64,000 bases of DNA from WRHT01 sp031550525 (GCA_031550525.1 JAVBON010000030.1:4801-68800), one strand, 5' to 3'; counted from the stretch's first letter, positions 53,010 through 60,949 are shown. Numbers and translations: made by a program. The notes: a model not told the origin generated them from the sequence alone.

Positions 53010-53375
53010 CAGATAGTGTTGCCGCTAGGGGCTGTCTCTAAAAAGCGTCTTTTGCCCCCTGTACTGCGTCAAGCGTCAATTTTTGTCCAGGGCTGTACCA
53101 TTAGAGCACTATCCCTGCCCCAAAATTGGCGCTTTCCTTGCCAGGGAACAAAATACGTCTTTTTAGAAACAGCTCCTGGAGTTTTTGCGCTCTGCCCGCG
53201 CCGAGAACATTTTTATTTGACTTGGAGCGCCCCGTGGCTCTTCCGGCGGTTTCTCCAGACAATTAAGTTTTTCCGCGTAATTGTGGGGTGATAGCGCGTA
53301 ACCGCGCGGTATTTCAACAGAAACTATTTTTATTTGGCAGAAACAAAACCCCTCCTCACGGCCGTACTGCCGGTA
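53010..53375. repeat. MITE-like element M3 outer copy, interrupted
   Basis: The left end CAGATAGTGTTGCCGCTAGG resembles the left end of M1, and the right end CCTCCTCACGGCCGTACTGC resembles and partly complements it. The right part shares TTTTTATTTGACTTGGAGCG and a CAATTAAG/CGTAATTG arm pair with M1. A second element (53027-53177) is inserted after the left end. Together they fill most of the 637-bp gap between the EamA gene and the FMN-barrel gene; 52779-53009 shows nothing recognisable. Confidence 0.55.
53027..53177. repeat. MITE-like element M3 inner copy, nested
   Basis: Inverted ends AGGGGCTGTCTCTAAAAAG and CTTTTTAGAAACAGCTCCT about 150 bp apart. Core GTACCATTAGAGCACTATCC and CTTTCCTTGCCAGGGAACAA is the same as in M1 and M2. 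Confidence 0.65.
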
Positions 53376-53415
53376 ATATGACCAATGCACTTTCACACTG
53401 TTAAGGAGACGAATT

Positions 53416-53787
53416 ATGTTAGACGCGAATTTTCTGAATACTCTGGCAAAAGAAGGCGTAGCCCCCATTGTTACCTGGCATGGCGCGGAGCCGCATCTGG
53501 CCGCCACCTGGAACAGCTACATACATAAAACCCAAGACGGCAAACTGCTTATTCCGGTAATGGGCATGAAAACCACGCAGGATAACCTTGCCAAAAACAA
53601 CCGTGTAAAAATGATTATAGGCAGCAAGGAAGTAGCGGGAAAATTCGGCCCCGGCGCGGGCTTTTTGCTGGAAGGCACCGCAAAAATAATACGCGAAGGC
53701 AAAGACCTGAGCATGATGAAAAAACGCTTCGATTGGGCCAATTGCCTGATGGAAGTAACAGTAATAAAGGTTACGCAGACGGTGTAG
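53416..53787 (+). CDS. FMN-binding split-barrel protein (pyridoxamine oxidase family)
   Basis: A 123-residue PNPOx-like barrel with the pattern of small desulfovibrio flavin proteins: PIVTWHGAEPHLAATWNSY, TTQDNLAKNNRVKMIIGS and GAGFLLEGTAKII. It has a strong AAGGAGA ribosome site. Probably a flavin carrier or reductase; it is only distantly like the one at 46740. Confidence 0.82.
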   Translation: MLDANFLNTLAKEGVAPIVTWHGAEPHLAATWNSYIHKTQDGKLLIPVMGMKTTQDNLAKNNRVKMIIGSKEVAGKFGPGAGFLLEGTAKIIREGKDLSMMKKRFDWANCLMEVTVIKVTQTV

Positions 53788-54019
53788 GGTTAAAAAAATC
53801 TTAATATATTATTGATGATTGTAATACCATAAGTATTAGCAATTAACATTCCCAATGCTGGTGGTGTTGTGCCTTGGCTATATGCCGATGATATGGTTTT
53901 ATCATTATTGGAAACGCTCTTGTCGCACTTGAGCGCCTTGGTGAACGCCAAACAGCGATGTTACGGCAAAAAGAGCGTGAGCGGAAAAGCAGTTGGGGGA
54001 CGTGATTAGGCAGATAGCA

Positions 54020-54053
54020 AGCACCCTTGGCAAGTGGAATTGCCAAGGGTGCT
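54020..54053 (-). terminator. Terminator of the hxs operon
   Basis: Perfect 14-bp stem (AGCACCCTTGGCAA and complement) with a 6-nt loop, 16 nt past the hxsA stop on the minus strand. A TTG-rich tail rather than a pure T-run follows. Confidence 0.65.
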
Positions 54054-54068
54054 GTGGTTTGGCTTTGT

Positions 54069-54341
54069 TTAATACCGGCTCGACACGTGTGAGTAATGGC
54101 TGCTGTGGCTGGAATGACTGGAGTGACTCCTATGGCTGTAATGCGCGGCATACAGTTGTGAGTCGTCACCATTTTTGATGACATCTGAGAAATACAGCTT
54201 GCTACTGGTGTCCAGTGCTTCCAGCGATGGGGATATTTCAGACGGAACATGCGAAATGCTTGCATCGGCTGAATTTGTCATCCCCAAGGCAGAAGCAAAG
54301 ATGCCTGCTGCGAAAAAGAGCTTGTAAATTAGTGTACGCAT
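54069..54341 (-). CDS. hxsA: His-Xaa-Ser repeat protein HxsA (modification substrate)
   Basis: A 90-residue precursor: signal peptide (about residues 1-27), acidic middle, and a C-terminal block with seven histidines at exactly three-residue spacing (67, 70, 73, 76, 79, 82, 85), each followed by Xaa-Ser: HYS HRS HSS HSS HSS HYS H. This is the defining feature of HxsA, the presumed target of the Hxs radical SAM enzymes. The product should cross the inner membrane and might bind metal or carry a radical-made crosslink; the chemistry is not known from sequence. It is last in the hxsD-B-C-A operon and followed by a terminator. Confidence 0.88.
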   Translation of the reverse strand: MRTLIYKLFFAAGIFASALGMTNSADASISHVPSEISPSLEALDTSSKLYFSDVIKNGDDSQLYAAHYSHRSHSSHSSHSSHYSHVSSRY

Positions 54342-54371
54342 TCATCCCTCCTTTGTAACTGATTATTAAGG

Positions 54372-55505
54372 TTAAATTATTGGTAAAATATGGCTGCTTT
54401 GCACCGAAGAAGTGCTGAAAAATCCGCAGCATTCATCCCGCACCCTGCATATGGAACATTCATTAACAAAAGTATTTTTCCATGACGATATGGATTGCCG
54501 TGCAAATGCTCGGATATCCTCATGGCACAGGCATAACGGAGTATTATACACTGAAACATGTAATCCGCGTTTGTGCAGCGCGAGAACAGATTTTCGCAGT
54601 TGCAACTTGTACTCTGCGGGTTCGATGTACACAGAGCTCATGTTATCGTTAGCAGTTCCGCAAATTTCCATAGACATCAACGCATAATGGGCACAAAATG
54701 GAAAATAACGATATAGGTGCTCCGCGAATTCTGGAAGCCTGCTATAATTTTGCCTCGTCACCACATGCCGAATTTCAACCGGAAGGCGCTGTTTTGCCAG
54801 ATTGTATATTCCAGCCTGGGTTTCATCATAGCTGCCTTGGACACCGACTATCTGATCATGGATTTCAGGAATGTCCGAGTGCAGAGAAACACAAAACAAA
54901 TCGTTGCCACGTGGTAATTTAGCCACTTCGCGGACATATGACTCATCGGAAAATTTTTTGGCGTTTGTCAGAATATTTATATGCGCTGTTGGGTGCTCTG
55001 TATGGCACCGATGCAATATTTTCAAAAAATTGTCGGAAATAATCGTAGGCTCCCCGCCTGTGATGCAAATGTTTGTTACCGGCTTTGCCTTCAACAGATC
55101 CAGTGTTCTGTTGGCAGCATTAACCAAGGTCTGGTCATGTTTTTGGGGCGGCTGAGGGCACATTATGCAACGGCAGTTGCATGCTTCCGTAAGCATCAGG
55201 CTGTTCTGGTCAGAATTTTTTTCCCATAAAACAAGCACTTCTCCAGTTCCGGAAACACTTACGATATCCGCTTGGCCGATGAGCGCCAGGTCGCTACTGG
55301 AAATAGCCCCTATAATGTGCGGGAGAGTGATTTTATTCTCCGTAGGCGCAGAAGTTAGAATGGCGAGGTACCCCACGCACCCATTATCTACCCTATCGGT
55401 GAGCAAAACTTTGTCATGCCTCTTGTAAAAAGGCAGCCTGTGTGTGGTGACCTCGCCAATGGTGGTCGCGAAAGGTGATGAGGGCTGCCCAGCAATTCTA
55501 AGCAT
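54372..55505 (-). CDS. hxsC: His-Xaa-Ser system radical SAM protein HxsC
   Basis: A 377-residue radical SAM enzyme. The cluster motif CNCRCIMC gives CxxxCxxC at residues 109, 113 and 116, unusually late because of a ~100-residue N-terminal domain typical of HxsC. SAM-binding ITGGEPTI follows. A C-terminal cysteine group (CSICRVRDECCGFF) may hold an auxiliary cluster. ATG 55505 overlaps the hxsB stop by 8 nt, preferred over the longer frame to 55586. Expected to act with HxsB on HxsA; which step each performs is unknown. Confidence 0.88.
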   Translation of the reverse strand: MLRIAGQPSSPFATTIGEVTTHRLPFYKRHDKVLLTDRVDNGCVGYLAILTSAPTENKITLPHIIGAISSSDLALIGQADIVSVSGTGEVLVLWEKNSDQNSLMLTEACNCRCIMCPQPPQKHDQTLVNAANRTLDLLKAKPVTNICITGGEPTIISDNFLKILHRCHTEHPTAHINILTNAKKFSDESYVREVAKLPRGNDLFCVSLHSDIPEIHDQIVGVQGSYDETQAGIYNLAKQRLPVEIRHVVTRQNYSRLPEFAEHLYRYFPFCAHYALMSMEICGTANDNMSSVYIEPAEYKLQLRKSVLALHKRGLHVSVYNTPLCLCHEDIRAFARQSISSWKNTFVNECSICRVRDECCGFFSTSSVQSSHILPII

Positions 55506-56940
55506 TGCGGTCCACCGTGGGAGAGCGAGTAATCCAACTCCATATGATATTTTCTTCCTCTTCCGACATATTGGCCAACAGGGCAAACAAGTAGTCGAAT
55601 ATCCCCCTGTGTTTTATGCAAAAAGGCGTACCTTCCATCTTTCTGGTTTCGCTGCCAGATTCCAAATAGTTCCGTACCGGGTCCGTACCGCAGTAGGCCT
55701 GATAGGCACAGTACGCACAGCTTGGCGTTACCTCAACGCAGGCGTCTTGGATGATATTCCTGAGTTTGGCCCCGCCGAATATGTCTTTGTATGGATCCTG
55801 ATGGACATTCCCAAGGTTGAAATGGGCATCGCCCATCCGTGCAAGCATCCTGGCTTCATCGGAAGGATACACTGAACCGTCATAGTCATAGATTGCGCCG
55901 CTAATTCCTGTTCCTGCCGGAGATTGCAGGTCCACAAATCCTGTAGAGAACGGCGTCATAATCCGAGAGAGAAGTATCGTGGCGAAATGCTCGGGGAAAA
56001 AACGAGTTCTGTTGAGATGGAGAATATGCTGCAAGGCCTCGGTATATGCCCCCACAAATTCCTGCATTTCATACCCAAGCATGTCGGCCTGTTCCGCCGC
56101 GAAACCGTATGGATTCAGTGAGCGGATGAAAATTCCGTTGAAGCCCTGTGCTATGTATTCATCAATAACTTCTGGAAATTTTCTCAACGAGGATGCGGTT
56201 GTTGTCATTAGAGCATCGACATTGTCCTCTCCGACGATTTCTCGCGCGAGATACAAATTACGGATGAATAGATCATAGGTACTGCCCCCGGCCCGTAAAA
56301 TCCGGTGTTTATCATGTAACGCTTTTGTGCCGTCCAATGAGGTTGAAATACAAATTCCGTGGTCATGGCAAAAAAGGAGTTGTTCTTTCGTTATGCCGGT
56401 AAGGTTGGTGCATAGGACAAAGTACAGCGCCTTGTCGGAATTTTGCCGTTTTTCCTTGGCATAAAGGACAGTTTCCTTGACAACATCCCAATGCAGGGTC
56501 GGCTCCCCACCTTGAAATTCGATTTTTATGGATTTTGATGGTGATTCAAAAATCTTGTCCACAATTTTTACTGCCGTATGTAAAGGCATGTCATACTTGT
56601 GGGCATCCTGCTCGGCACATGACACTTGGCAGTATTCACAACGCTGATTGCAGCGCAATGTCACTACCATCATGTGCAGAGAAGTAAAGTCGCGGAGATA
56701 GGCTTTTCGTGAGCGATATTTTGCAGCAGCCTTTTGTAGAGAAAATTCGTCATTGCCCGTTTCTTTTAAAAATAGACGGCTTTGCAAGTCGAAGTATAGC
56801 CTGTTATCTCTGGTAAAAGTGCCGGAAATAATATCTTCAAACGTGCTTTGGGAAACGAAAGAATAGTCCCCACATTCGTTGACCAGCAGGACTTGACCGT
56901 TAGGGTGGTATCTGAACTGAAACGGCAAGAGCTCAGTCAT
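55498..56940 (-). CDS. hxsB: His-Xaa-Ser system radical SAM maturase HxsB
   Basis: A 480-residue radical SAM/SPASM-type peptide maturase. An N-terminal domain of ~85 residues, possibly for leader recognition, precedes LRCNQRCEYC (cysteines 97, 101, 104). FQGGEPTLHW is the SAM motif. The C-terminal cysteine-rich region (PSCAYCAYQAYCGTDP, then a cysteine before IKHRG) fits auxiliary iron-sulfur clusters. It overlaps hxsD by 4 nt and hxsC by 8 nt, so all are coupled. The family was defined by its co-occurrence with HxsA, C and D. Confidence 0.9.
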   Translation of the reverse strand: MTELLPFQFRYHPNGQVLLVNECGDYSFVSQSTFEDIISGTFTRDNRLYFDLQSRLFLKETGNDEFSLQKAAAKYRSRKAYLRDFTSLHMMVVTLRCNQRCEYCQVSCAEQDAHKYDMPLHTAVKIVDKIFESPSKSIKIEFQGGEPTLHWDVVKETVLYAKEKRQNSDKALYFVLCTNLTGITKEQLLFCHDHGICISTSLDGTKALHDKHRILRAGGSTYDLFIRNLYLAREIVGEDNVDALMTTTASSLRKFPEVIDEYIAQGFNGIFIRSLNPYGFAAEQADMLGYEMQEFVGAYTEALQHILHLNRTRFFPEHFATILLSRIMTPFSTGFVDLQSPAGTGISGAIYDYDGSVYPSDEARMLARMGDAHFNLGNVHQDPYKDIFGGAKLRNIIQDACVEVTPSCAYCAYQAYCGTDPVRNYLESGSETRKMEGTPFCIKHRGIFDYLFALLANMSEEEENIIWSWITRSPTVDRNA

Positions 56941-57251
56941 GATTTTTCTATTGGAGAAAATGCCTGCGCAACGATCATTTCCCTCAGTTTTCCAAAGCGG
57001 TTTTGCAGGTCATGTCTGACCTGTTGCTCTATCAGTTCGTTACAAAATATTTTTATGACGCTGGAACCGTCAGATACATCATCCTTGGGATGGATAGAGA
57101 TCGCAAAATTGGCATCGCCATGAGGTTGGATCCCAACATAGTATCGATCCGTAAATTTGGCCGCCGCCGCAAAGACGGGTTCTCTTTCAAAGAACTCCTT
57201 ACTTAGGATGACCGCTTCGCTGTCTCGTTTTGGCAGTGAAATCCCCTTCAT
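56937..57251 (-). CDS. hxsD: His-Xaa-Ser system protein HxsD
   Basis: A 104-residue soluble protein with no catalytic motif. Patterns such as VILSKEFFEREPVFAAAAKF, FAISIHP and the C-terminal FCNELIEQQVRHDLQNRFG helix match small HxsD proteins. Position and size suggest a recognition or chaperone role similar to a RiPP recognition element, which is inference only. It is the first gene of the operon, divergent from an XRE regulator. Confidence 0.82.
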   Translation of the reverse strand: MKGISLPKRDSEAVILSKEFFEREPVFAAAAKFTDRYYVGIQPHGDANFAISIHPKDDVSDGSSVIKIFCNELIEQQVRHDLQNRFGKLREMIVAQAFSPIEKS

Positions 57252-57413
57252 TCCCCAATCTCCACAAAAAGATTTTTAGTTATTTATAAGTTGATACTAA
57301 CATAGGTTGAATTATAAGTATAGACTGATCTATGTAGTTATGTTTTTGTTCTTCCTCGAAATAGCGATATGCCATCTCACCTTGTGCTCACAATACAAGC
57401 CTACCGTTAATTA

Positions 57414-57460
57414 TTTATACAATTGTCTCAAGTATAGGTTGAGTGTTTTTATACAATTGT
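57414..57460. promoter_or_regulatory. Duplicated 13-bp site before the XRE regulator
   Basis: TTTATACAATTGT occurs at 57414-57426 and again, identically, at 57448-57460, 34 bp apart. The second copy ends 3 nt before the XRE start codon and replaces any ribosome site. Each contains the palindrome CAATTG. A related ATAGGTTGA motif occurs at 57302-57310 and 57434-57442. The 212-bp hxsD-XRE gap is AT-rich and should hold both promoters; autoregulation and control of hxs are inferred. Confidence 0.55.
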
Positions 57461-57463
57461 TAA

Positions 57464-57709
57464 ATGAGAAAAGTACAAGGACTACCAGAGGCTTTTGGTA
57501 AAGTGATCGCGGAAGTGCGGATACGGCAGGGGATGTCCCAGGAGCAGTTAGCCGAAGCGATAGAGTCGACCAATGTCTATATCAGCTTGCTTGAAAACGG
57601 ACAGCGGCAGCCGTCGCTTAATGCCGTGATTTTGATTGCGCACAGTTTGGGGATGCGGCCAGAAGAGCTTATGAGGCAGGTGTCGACTTATTTAAGAGAT
57701 GGTATCTAG
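57464..57709 (+). CDS. XRE-family helix-turn-helix regulator
   Basis: An 81-residue, single-domain Cro/CI-like protein: GKVIAEVRIRQGMSQEQLAE, then the recognition helix region STNVYISLLENGQRQPSLNA and SLGMRPEELM. No dimerisation domain beyond the HTH. No ribosome site is visible; the duplicated 13-bp site abuts the ATG. It is divergent from the hxs operon and the best local candidate for its regulator. Confidence 0.85.
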   Translation: MRKVQGLPEAFGKVIAEVRIRQGMSQEQLAEAIESTNVYISLLENGQRQPSLNAVILIAHSLGMRPEELMRQVSTYLRDGI

Positions 57710-57954
57710 ATGGCGCTCAAGCGAGTAGGACCTAAACTGTATCAATGCCAGCCAGTTCATTATATGTCATCTAGAAGTTTTCTGTATTTTCCTTAACCCC
57801 TCTGATAAAATCTTTACTGCTATAAATGTCCATTCAATCCATTTGTTACCTTCTTTAAGCGTTGGCTTTACTTGCTACTCGCAAGGCGTAATTATACCCG
57901 CTTACAGTAAAGTCAAAAATTTTCCCAATCTGTGGGGCAGATTTTACCCATAAC

Positions 57955-57987
57955 AAAAAAAGGACTTACATTTTCATGTAAGTCCTT
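57955..57987 (-). terminator. Intrinsic terminator after the tRNA-Glu fragment
   Basis: On the minus strand AAGGACTTACAT, loop GAAA, ATGTAAGTCCTT and then seven T: a textbook rho-independent terminator, starting just past the tRNA 3' end. Confidence 0.75.
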
Positions 57988-57993
57988 AAAATT

Positions 57994-58011
57994 TGGCGTC
58001 CCCAAGGGGAT
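57994..58011 (-). other. 3' end of tRNA-Glu, likely attachment-site footprint
   Basis: ATCCCCTTGGGGACGCCA on the minus strand equals the T-arm 3' side, acceptor strand and CCA of bacterial tRNA-Glu. The rest of the tRNA is absent (upstream sequence does not form the anticodon or D arms). Integrases often recombine in tRNA 3' ends, leaving such a fragment; no integrase gene is in the window. Confidence 0.6.
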
Positions 58012-58264
58012 ATGTAGGTGTAAAGTAAGTATCTATAATAAAGTATTATCTGCTGTGTCGCTTTTGTCAATACCTACACAAATACCCATAAATACAATAT
58101 GTTAAAGCGCATTCTGTCGGACTGTATCGGCCAATCAGGTAGGTAGGCGGCATGCCGCCAATTTCGCCACTGGCGGTGGCCTAATTGTAACTGGTCACTC
58201 TTATGAATTGGATGAAAATGGATGAATTTGTGGCTTGACTAATTGGGTGTTTGTGGGTGTATAA

Positions 58265-59320
58265 ATGGGTATGGTAAACACCGACACACTGAGCATCACA
58301 CCGGAACTCCTTGGCCTGATTGCTGGAATTGACGAGTTCAAAGGCGCGTGGAAAGCCCTGGGAACTCTCGCGCCTGAACGCCTTTCCGCGCTACGCCGGG
58401 TCGCCACTATTGAAAGCATCGGTTCCTCCACCCGTATTGAGGGAAGCAAGTTATCCGACAGTGAAGTAGAAAAGCTGCTGTCCAATCTCTCCATTCAGTC
58501 TTTCTCTTCGCGCGACGAACAAGAGGTTGCCGGATATGCGGAAACTATGGAGCAAATTTTTCAATCCTGGGAATACATCCCACTGACGGAAAACCATATC
58601 CGTCAGCTTCATCGAGACTTATTGCGGCACAGCGACAAAGACGAGCGCCATCGTGGGAACTACAAAACCTCGCCTAATAACGTAGTGGCCTTTGACGCTG
58701 ATGGCAAACAAATAGGTGTTGTTTTTGAGACTGCCACACCCTTTGATACTCCCCAACTCATGGGCGAGCTGCTTGAGTGGACGAACGCGGCTCTGGAAAC
58801 CAAAAGGCTGCACCCCTTGTTGGTTATCGGCATTTTTACCGTGACCTTTCTTGCCATTCACCCTTTTCAGGACGGGAACGGGCGCTTGTCACGCATCTTG
58901 ACCACGCTTTTGTTGCTGCGCTGTGGATATGCCTATACGCCGTATAGCTCCCTTGAAAGCGTGATTGAGAACAGCAAAGAGGGCTATTATCTAGCCTTAC
59001 GTCAAACACAGATCACGATCCGCACGGCTGCGCCCAACTGGCAGCCTTGGCTGTTGTTCTTTTTGCGGGCCCTACATCAGCAAATGAAGCGGTTGGAAAA
59101 GAAAGTCGAGCAAGAGCACATTGTGCTAGCGGCTTTGCCGGAACTTTCTCTGCAAATTCTGGAATACGCCCGAGACCACGGGCGCGTGACTGTAAAAGAT
59201 ATGGTCATCCTTACTGGAGCCAGCCGCAATACCCTGAAAGAACACTTCCGCAAGCTGGTGGAAAACAGGCAAATGACTATGCAGGGTAAAGGCCGGGGGG
59301 TATGGTATAGGGTTTGGTAA
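58265..59320 (+). CDS. Fic-domain protein (AMPylase-type) with C-terminal winged helix
   Basis: A 351-residue class II Fic protein. An N-terminal inhibitory helix has the S-xxx-E-G motif (SSTRIEG, residues 55-60). The core motif HPFQDGNGRLSR has the catalytic histidine near residue 199. The C-terminal domain (about 290-351) resembles a winged helix (VTVKDMVILTGASRNTLKEH). Such proteins transfer AMP to target proteins and may regulate their own transcription. It is the first gene inside the putative island and faces the broken Hachiman locus. Confidence 0.9.
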   Translation: MGMVNTDTLSITPELLGLIAGIDEFKGAWKALGTLAPERLSALRRVATIESIGSSTRIEGSKLSDSEVEKLLSNLSIQSFSSRDEQEVAGYAETMEQIFQSWEYIPLTENHIRQLHRDLLRHSDKDERHRGNYKTSPNNVVAFDADGKQIGVVFETATPFDTPQLMGELLEWTNAALETKRLHPLLVIGIFTVTFLAIHPFQDGNGRLSRILTTLLLLRCGYAYTPYSSLESVIENSKEGYYLALRQTQITIRTAAPNWQPWLLFFLRALHQQMKRLEKKVEQEHIVLAALPELSLQILEYARDHGRVTVKDMVILTGASRNTLKEHFRKLVENRQMTMQGKGRGVWYRVW

Positions 59321-59362
59321 CGGCCATGTATGCCTGAGTAAAGTTAGCTTTTTAAACTACCA

Positions 59363-59749
59363 TTACGAATCCCAAACAAGATCTCCAAATTCTGTCAACT
59401 CTTCCAGTGTATGATTTGAAATGACGTATAAAACTTCATTTTGCATTGCCTCGGGCAACTCAAATTTTGCCCATTTTTTAGACAACAGGTATTCGTAAGC
59501 CTCAAGTCGTGTAAACGAGTCATTAGGAATATTTTCAGCAAGCTCAATAGCTGTCGTGCGTGATAAGCCAAGGCTCATTAGGGATATCTGGGTCTTTAGT
59601 GGCACGCCAAACTCAAGTAGTAGATTTAAGTCCTTAATACTTTTAGCTAAATCTTGCCTGTCATTTCTTTCATAAAAATCTCTAAGAATGTCACTGTAGC
59701 AACTTAAGTATTTCGGGGCGGTGAATCTCGCAACATTCTCAACCTCGGC
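59363..59749 (-). pseudogene. hamB: hamB C-terminal remnant
   Basis: The minus-strand frame is open from the IS boundary at 59749 to a stop at 59363 (128 codons) without its own start at the beginning. It reads VENVARFTAPKYLSCYSDIL ... ELTEFGDLVWDS, a plausible C-terminus of the large helicase whose N-terminal part resumes on the other side of the IS. A helicase domain 2 (motifs IV-VI) is absent from both parts, so the middle of the gene has been lost. Confidence 0.65.
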
Positions 59750-59754
59750 TGACC

Positions 59755-60597
59755 CTACCCCATTGAGTATACCAACTGTGAGTTAGTGATCTGCGTGGGG
59801 TAATAGGGTTGATTCTTTTCCCGGAACTCTTCCGGCGTCATCCAGTTCAAGGCGCTATGCGGACGTTGCCGGTTATAGTCACGTCTCCACCTTTCAAGAG
59901 TATCTCTGGCATCAGCCAGGGATACAAATGCATTCTGGTTCAGGCATTCATCTCGGAGTCTGCCGTTAAAACTTTCGATATGCCCGTTGTCCATCGGCTT
60001 ACCAGGACGAATGAACTCAAGTTGTACGCCGTGATCTTGAGCCCAGGCGTCCAGGGCTTTTCCTGTAAACTCCGGGCCGTTATCCGTGCGGATTCGTTTC
60101 GGCAATCTGCCTTGCAGGCGCAGTTTGTCCAGCACTCGTACAACTCGCTGTCCCGGCAAGGACACATCTATTTCCAGCGCGGGGCTTGAGCGGTCCCACA
60201 AATCCACGATGGTCAGTACACGGATGCGGCGCCCATTCATGAGTGCGTCGCTCATGAAATCCAGACTCCATTGCTGGTCCGGCCCGAAAGGGCCGGGATG
60301 CACAACCCGCAAATGGCTTGGCCGCTTCTTTCGTTGACGCAGCCGCAGAGACAAATTTTCTTCCCGGTATATCCTTTCTGTCCGTTTATGGTTTCGCACC
60401 ATGCCTTCCCGGCGCAGCATAATATGCAGACGGAGCGCACCGAAACGCCTCCTTTCTTCAGCCAACTCGCGAAGGCGGCGGCGAAGAGGCTCGTCCCAGT
60501 CCTTTGTCGGCTTACGCCGGACCGTGCGCCGGTTAACGCAAAGGACATGACAGGCCCGCCGCTCAGAGTAACCGTGCGCATCCTGGATATACCGCAC
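59755..60597 (-). CDS. IS3-family transposase OrfB (DDE integrase domain)
   Basis: About 280 residues: HTH_21-like N-terminus (YSERRACHVLCVNRRTVRR, EERRRFGALRLHIML), then the rve catalytic core with the DDE triad in WSLDFMSD, RTDNGPEF and NGHIESFNGRLRDECL. The frame is open upstream through KKLLRPASCREAV to the slippery site in orfA, so the functional product is the OrfAB fusion. The region appears intact. Confidence 0.92.
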   Translation of the reverse strand: MRYIQDAHGYSERRACHVLCVNRRTVRRKPTKDWDEPLRRRLRELAEERRRFGALRLHIMLRREGMVRNHKRTERIYREENLSLRLRQRKKRPSHLRVVHPGPFGPDQQWSLDFMSDALMNGRRIRVLTIVDLWDRSSPALEIDVSLPGQRVVRVLDKLRLQGRLPKRIRTDNGPEFTGKALDAWAQDHGVQLEFIRPGKPMDNGHIESFNGRLRDECLNQNAFVSLADARDTLERWRRDYNRQRPHSALNWMTPEEFREKNQPYYPTQITNSQLVYSMG

Positions 60598-60620
60598 GGC
60601 CTCCCGGCATGACGCGGGCC

Positions 60621-60887
60621 TCAGAAGTTTTTTGAGAGCACATCCTTGAGCACGGAGATATCCAGTGCTTGCTCGCCTACCAGCCGCTTCAACCGGGCAT
60701 TTTCTTCTTCAAGCTGGCGCAACCGCTTGGCATCGGGCACGTTCATGCCGCCAAACTTGCTGCGCCACTTATAGAAAGTGGCATCTGAAATGCCATGCTG
60801 ACGGCATAAATCAACCACACGCACACCAGCCTCAGCCTGGCGCAAAATCCCAATAATTTGTTCTTCGGTAAATCTGCTACGTTTCAT
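60621..60887 (-). CDS. IS3-family transposase OrfA
   Basis: An 88-residue HTH_Tnp_1 protein: SRFTEEQIIGILRQAEAG, LCRQHGISDATFYKWRSKFG and a leucine-zipper helix (LRQLEEENARLKRLV). Ends at TGA just after the A-AAA-AAC frameshift signal that joins it to OrfB. Confidence 0.93.
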   Translation of the reverse strand: MKRSRFTEEQIIGILRQAEAGVRVVDLCRQHGISDATFYKWRSKFGGMNVPDAKRLRQLEEENARLKRLVGEQALDISVLKDVLSKNF

Positions 60888-60949
60888 CTCTGTGCTCCTA
60901 TGTCAGGAACACTAACTTTTCAATGGCATACTTTTAGGGGGTGGGGTCA

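Larger units (their letters stand above)
57710..58264. other. Island-edge intergenic region
   Basis: 555 bp with no gene. It holds a terminator (57955-57987) next to an 18-nt tRNA-Glu 3' end (57994-58011), a perfect palindrome GGCGGCATGCCGCC at about 58147-58160 and nearby CGCCACTGGCGGTGGC. Sequence between 57710 and 57950 has no open frame and shows nothing recognisable. Confidence 0.5.
59750..60949 (-). mobile_element. IS3-family insertion sequence
   Basis: 1,200 bp bounded by imperfect inverted ends TGACCCTACCCC (59750) and GGGGGTGGGGTCA (60949). It carries orfA and orfB on the minus strand with an A-AAA-AAC slippery heptamer at 60627-60633 for the usual -1 frameshift. The flanking triplets (GGC left, CAG right) do not match, so no target duplication is visible. 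Confidence 0.85.

Noticed and set aside
53900..54005. Plus-strand tail reading ALVALERLGERQTAMLRQKE
   Set aside because: Looks coding over about 30 codons but has no start and no recognisable family; at best a gene scrap.
53843..54265. 140-residue ORF overlapping hxsA in another frame
   Set aside because: The hxsA frame has a signal peptide and precise HxS periodicity; the alternative is compositionally odd and lacks a ribosome site.
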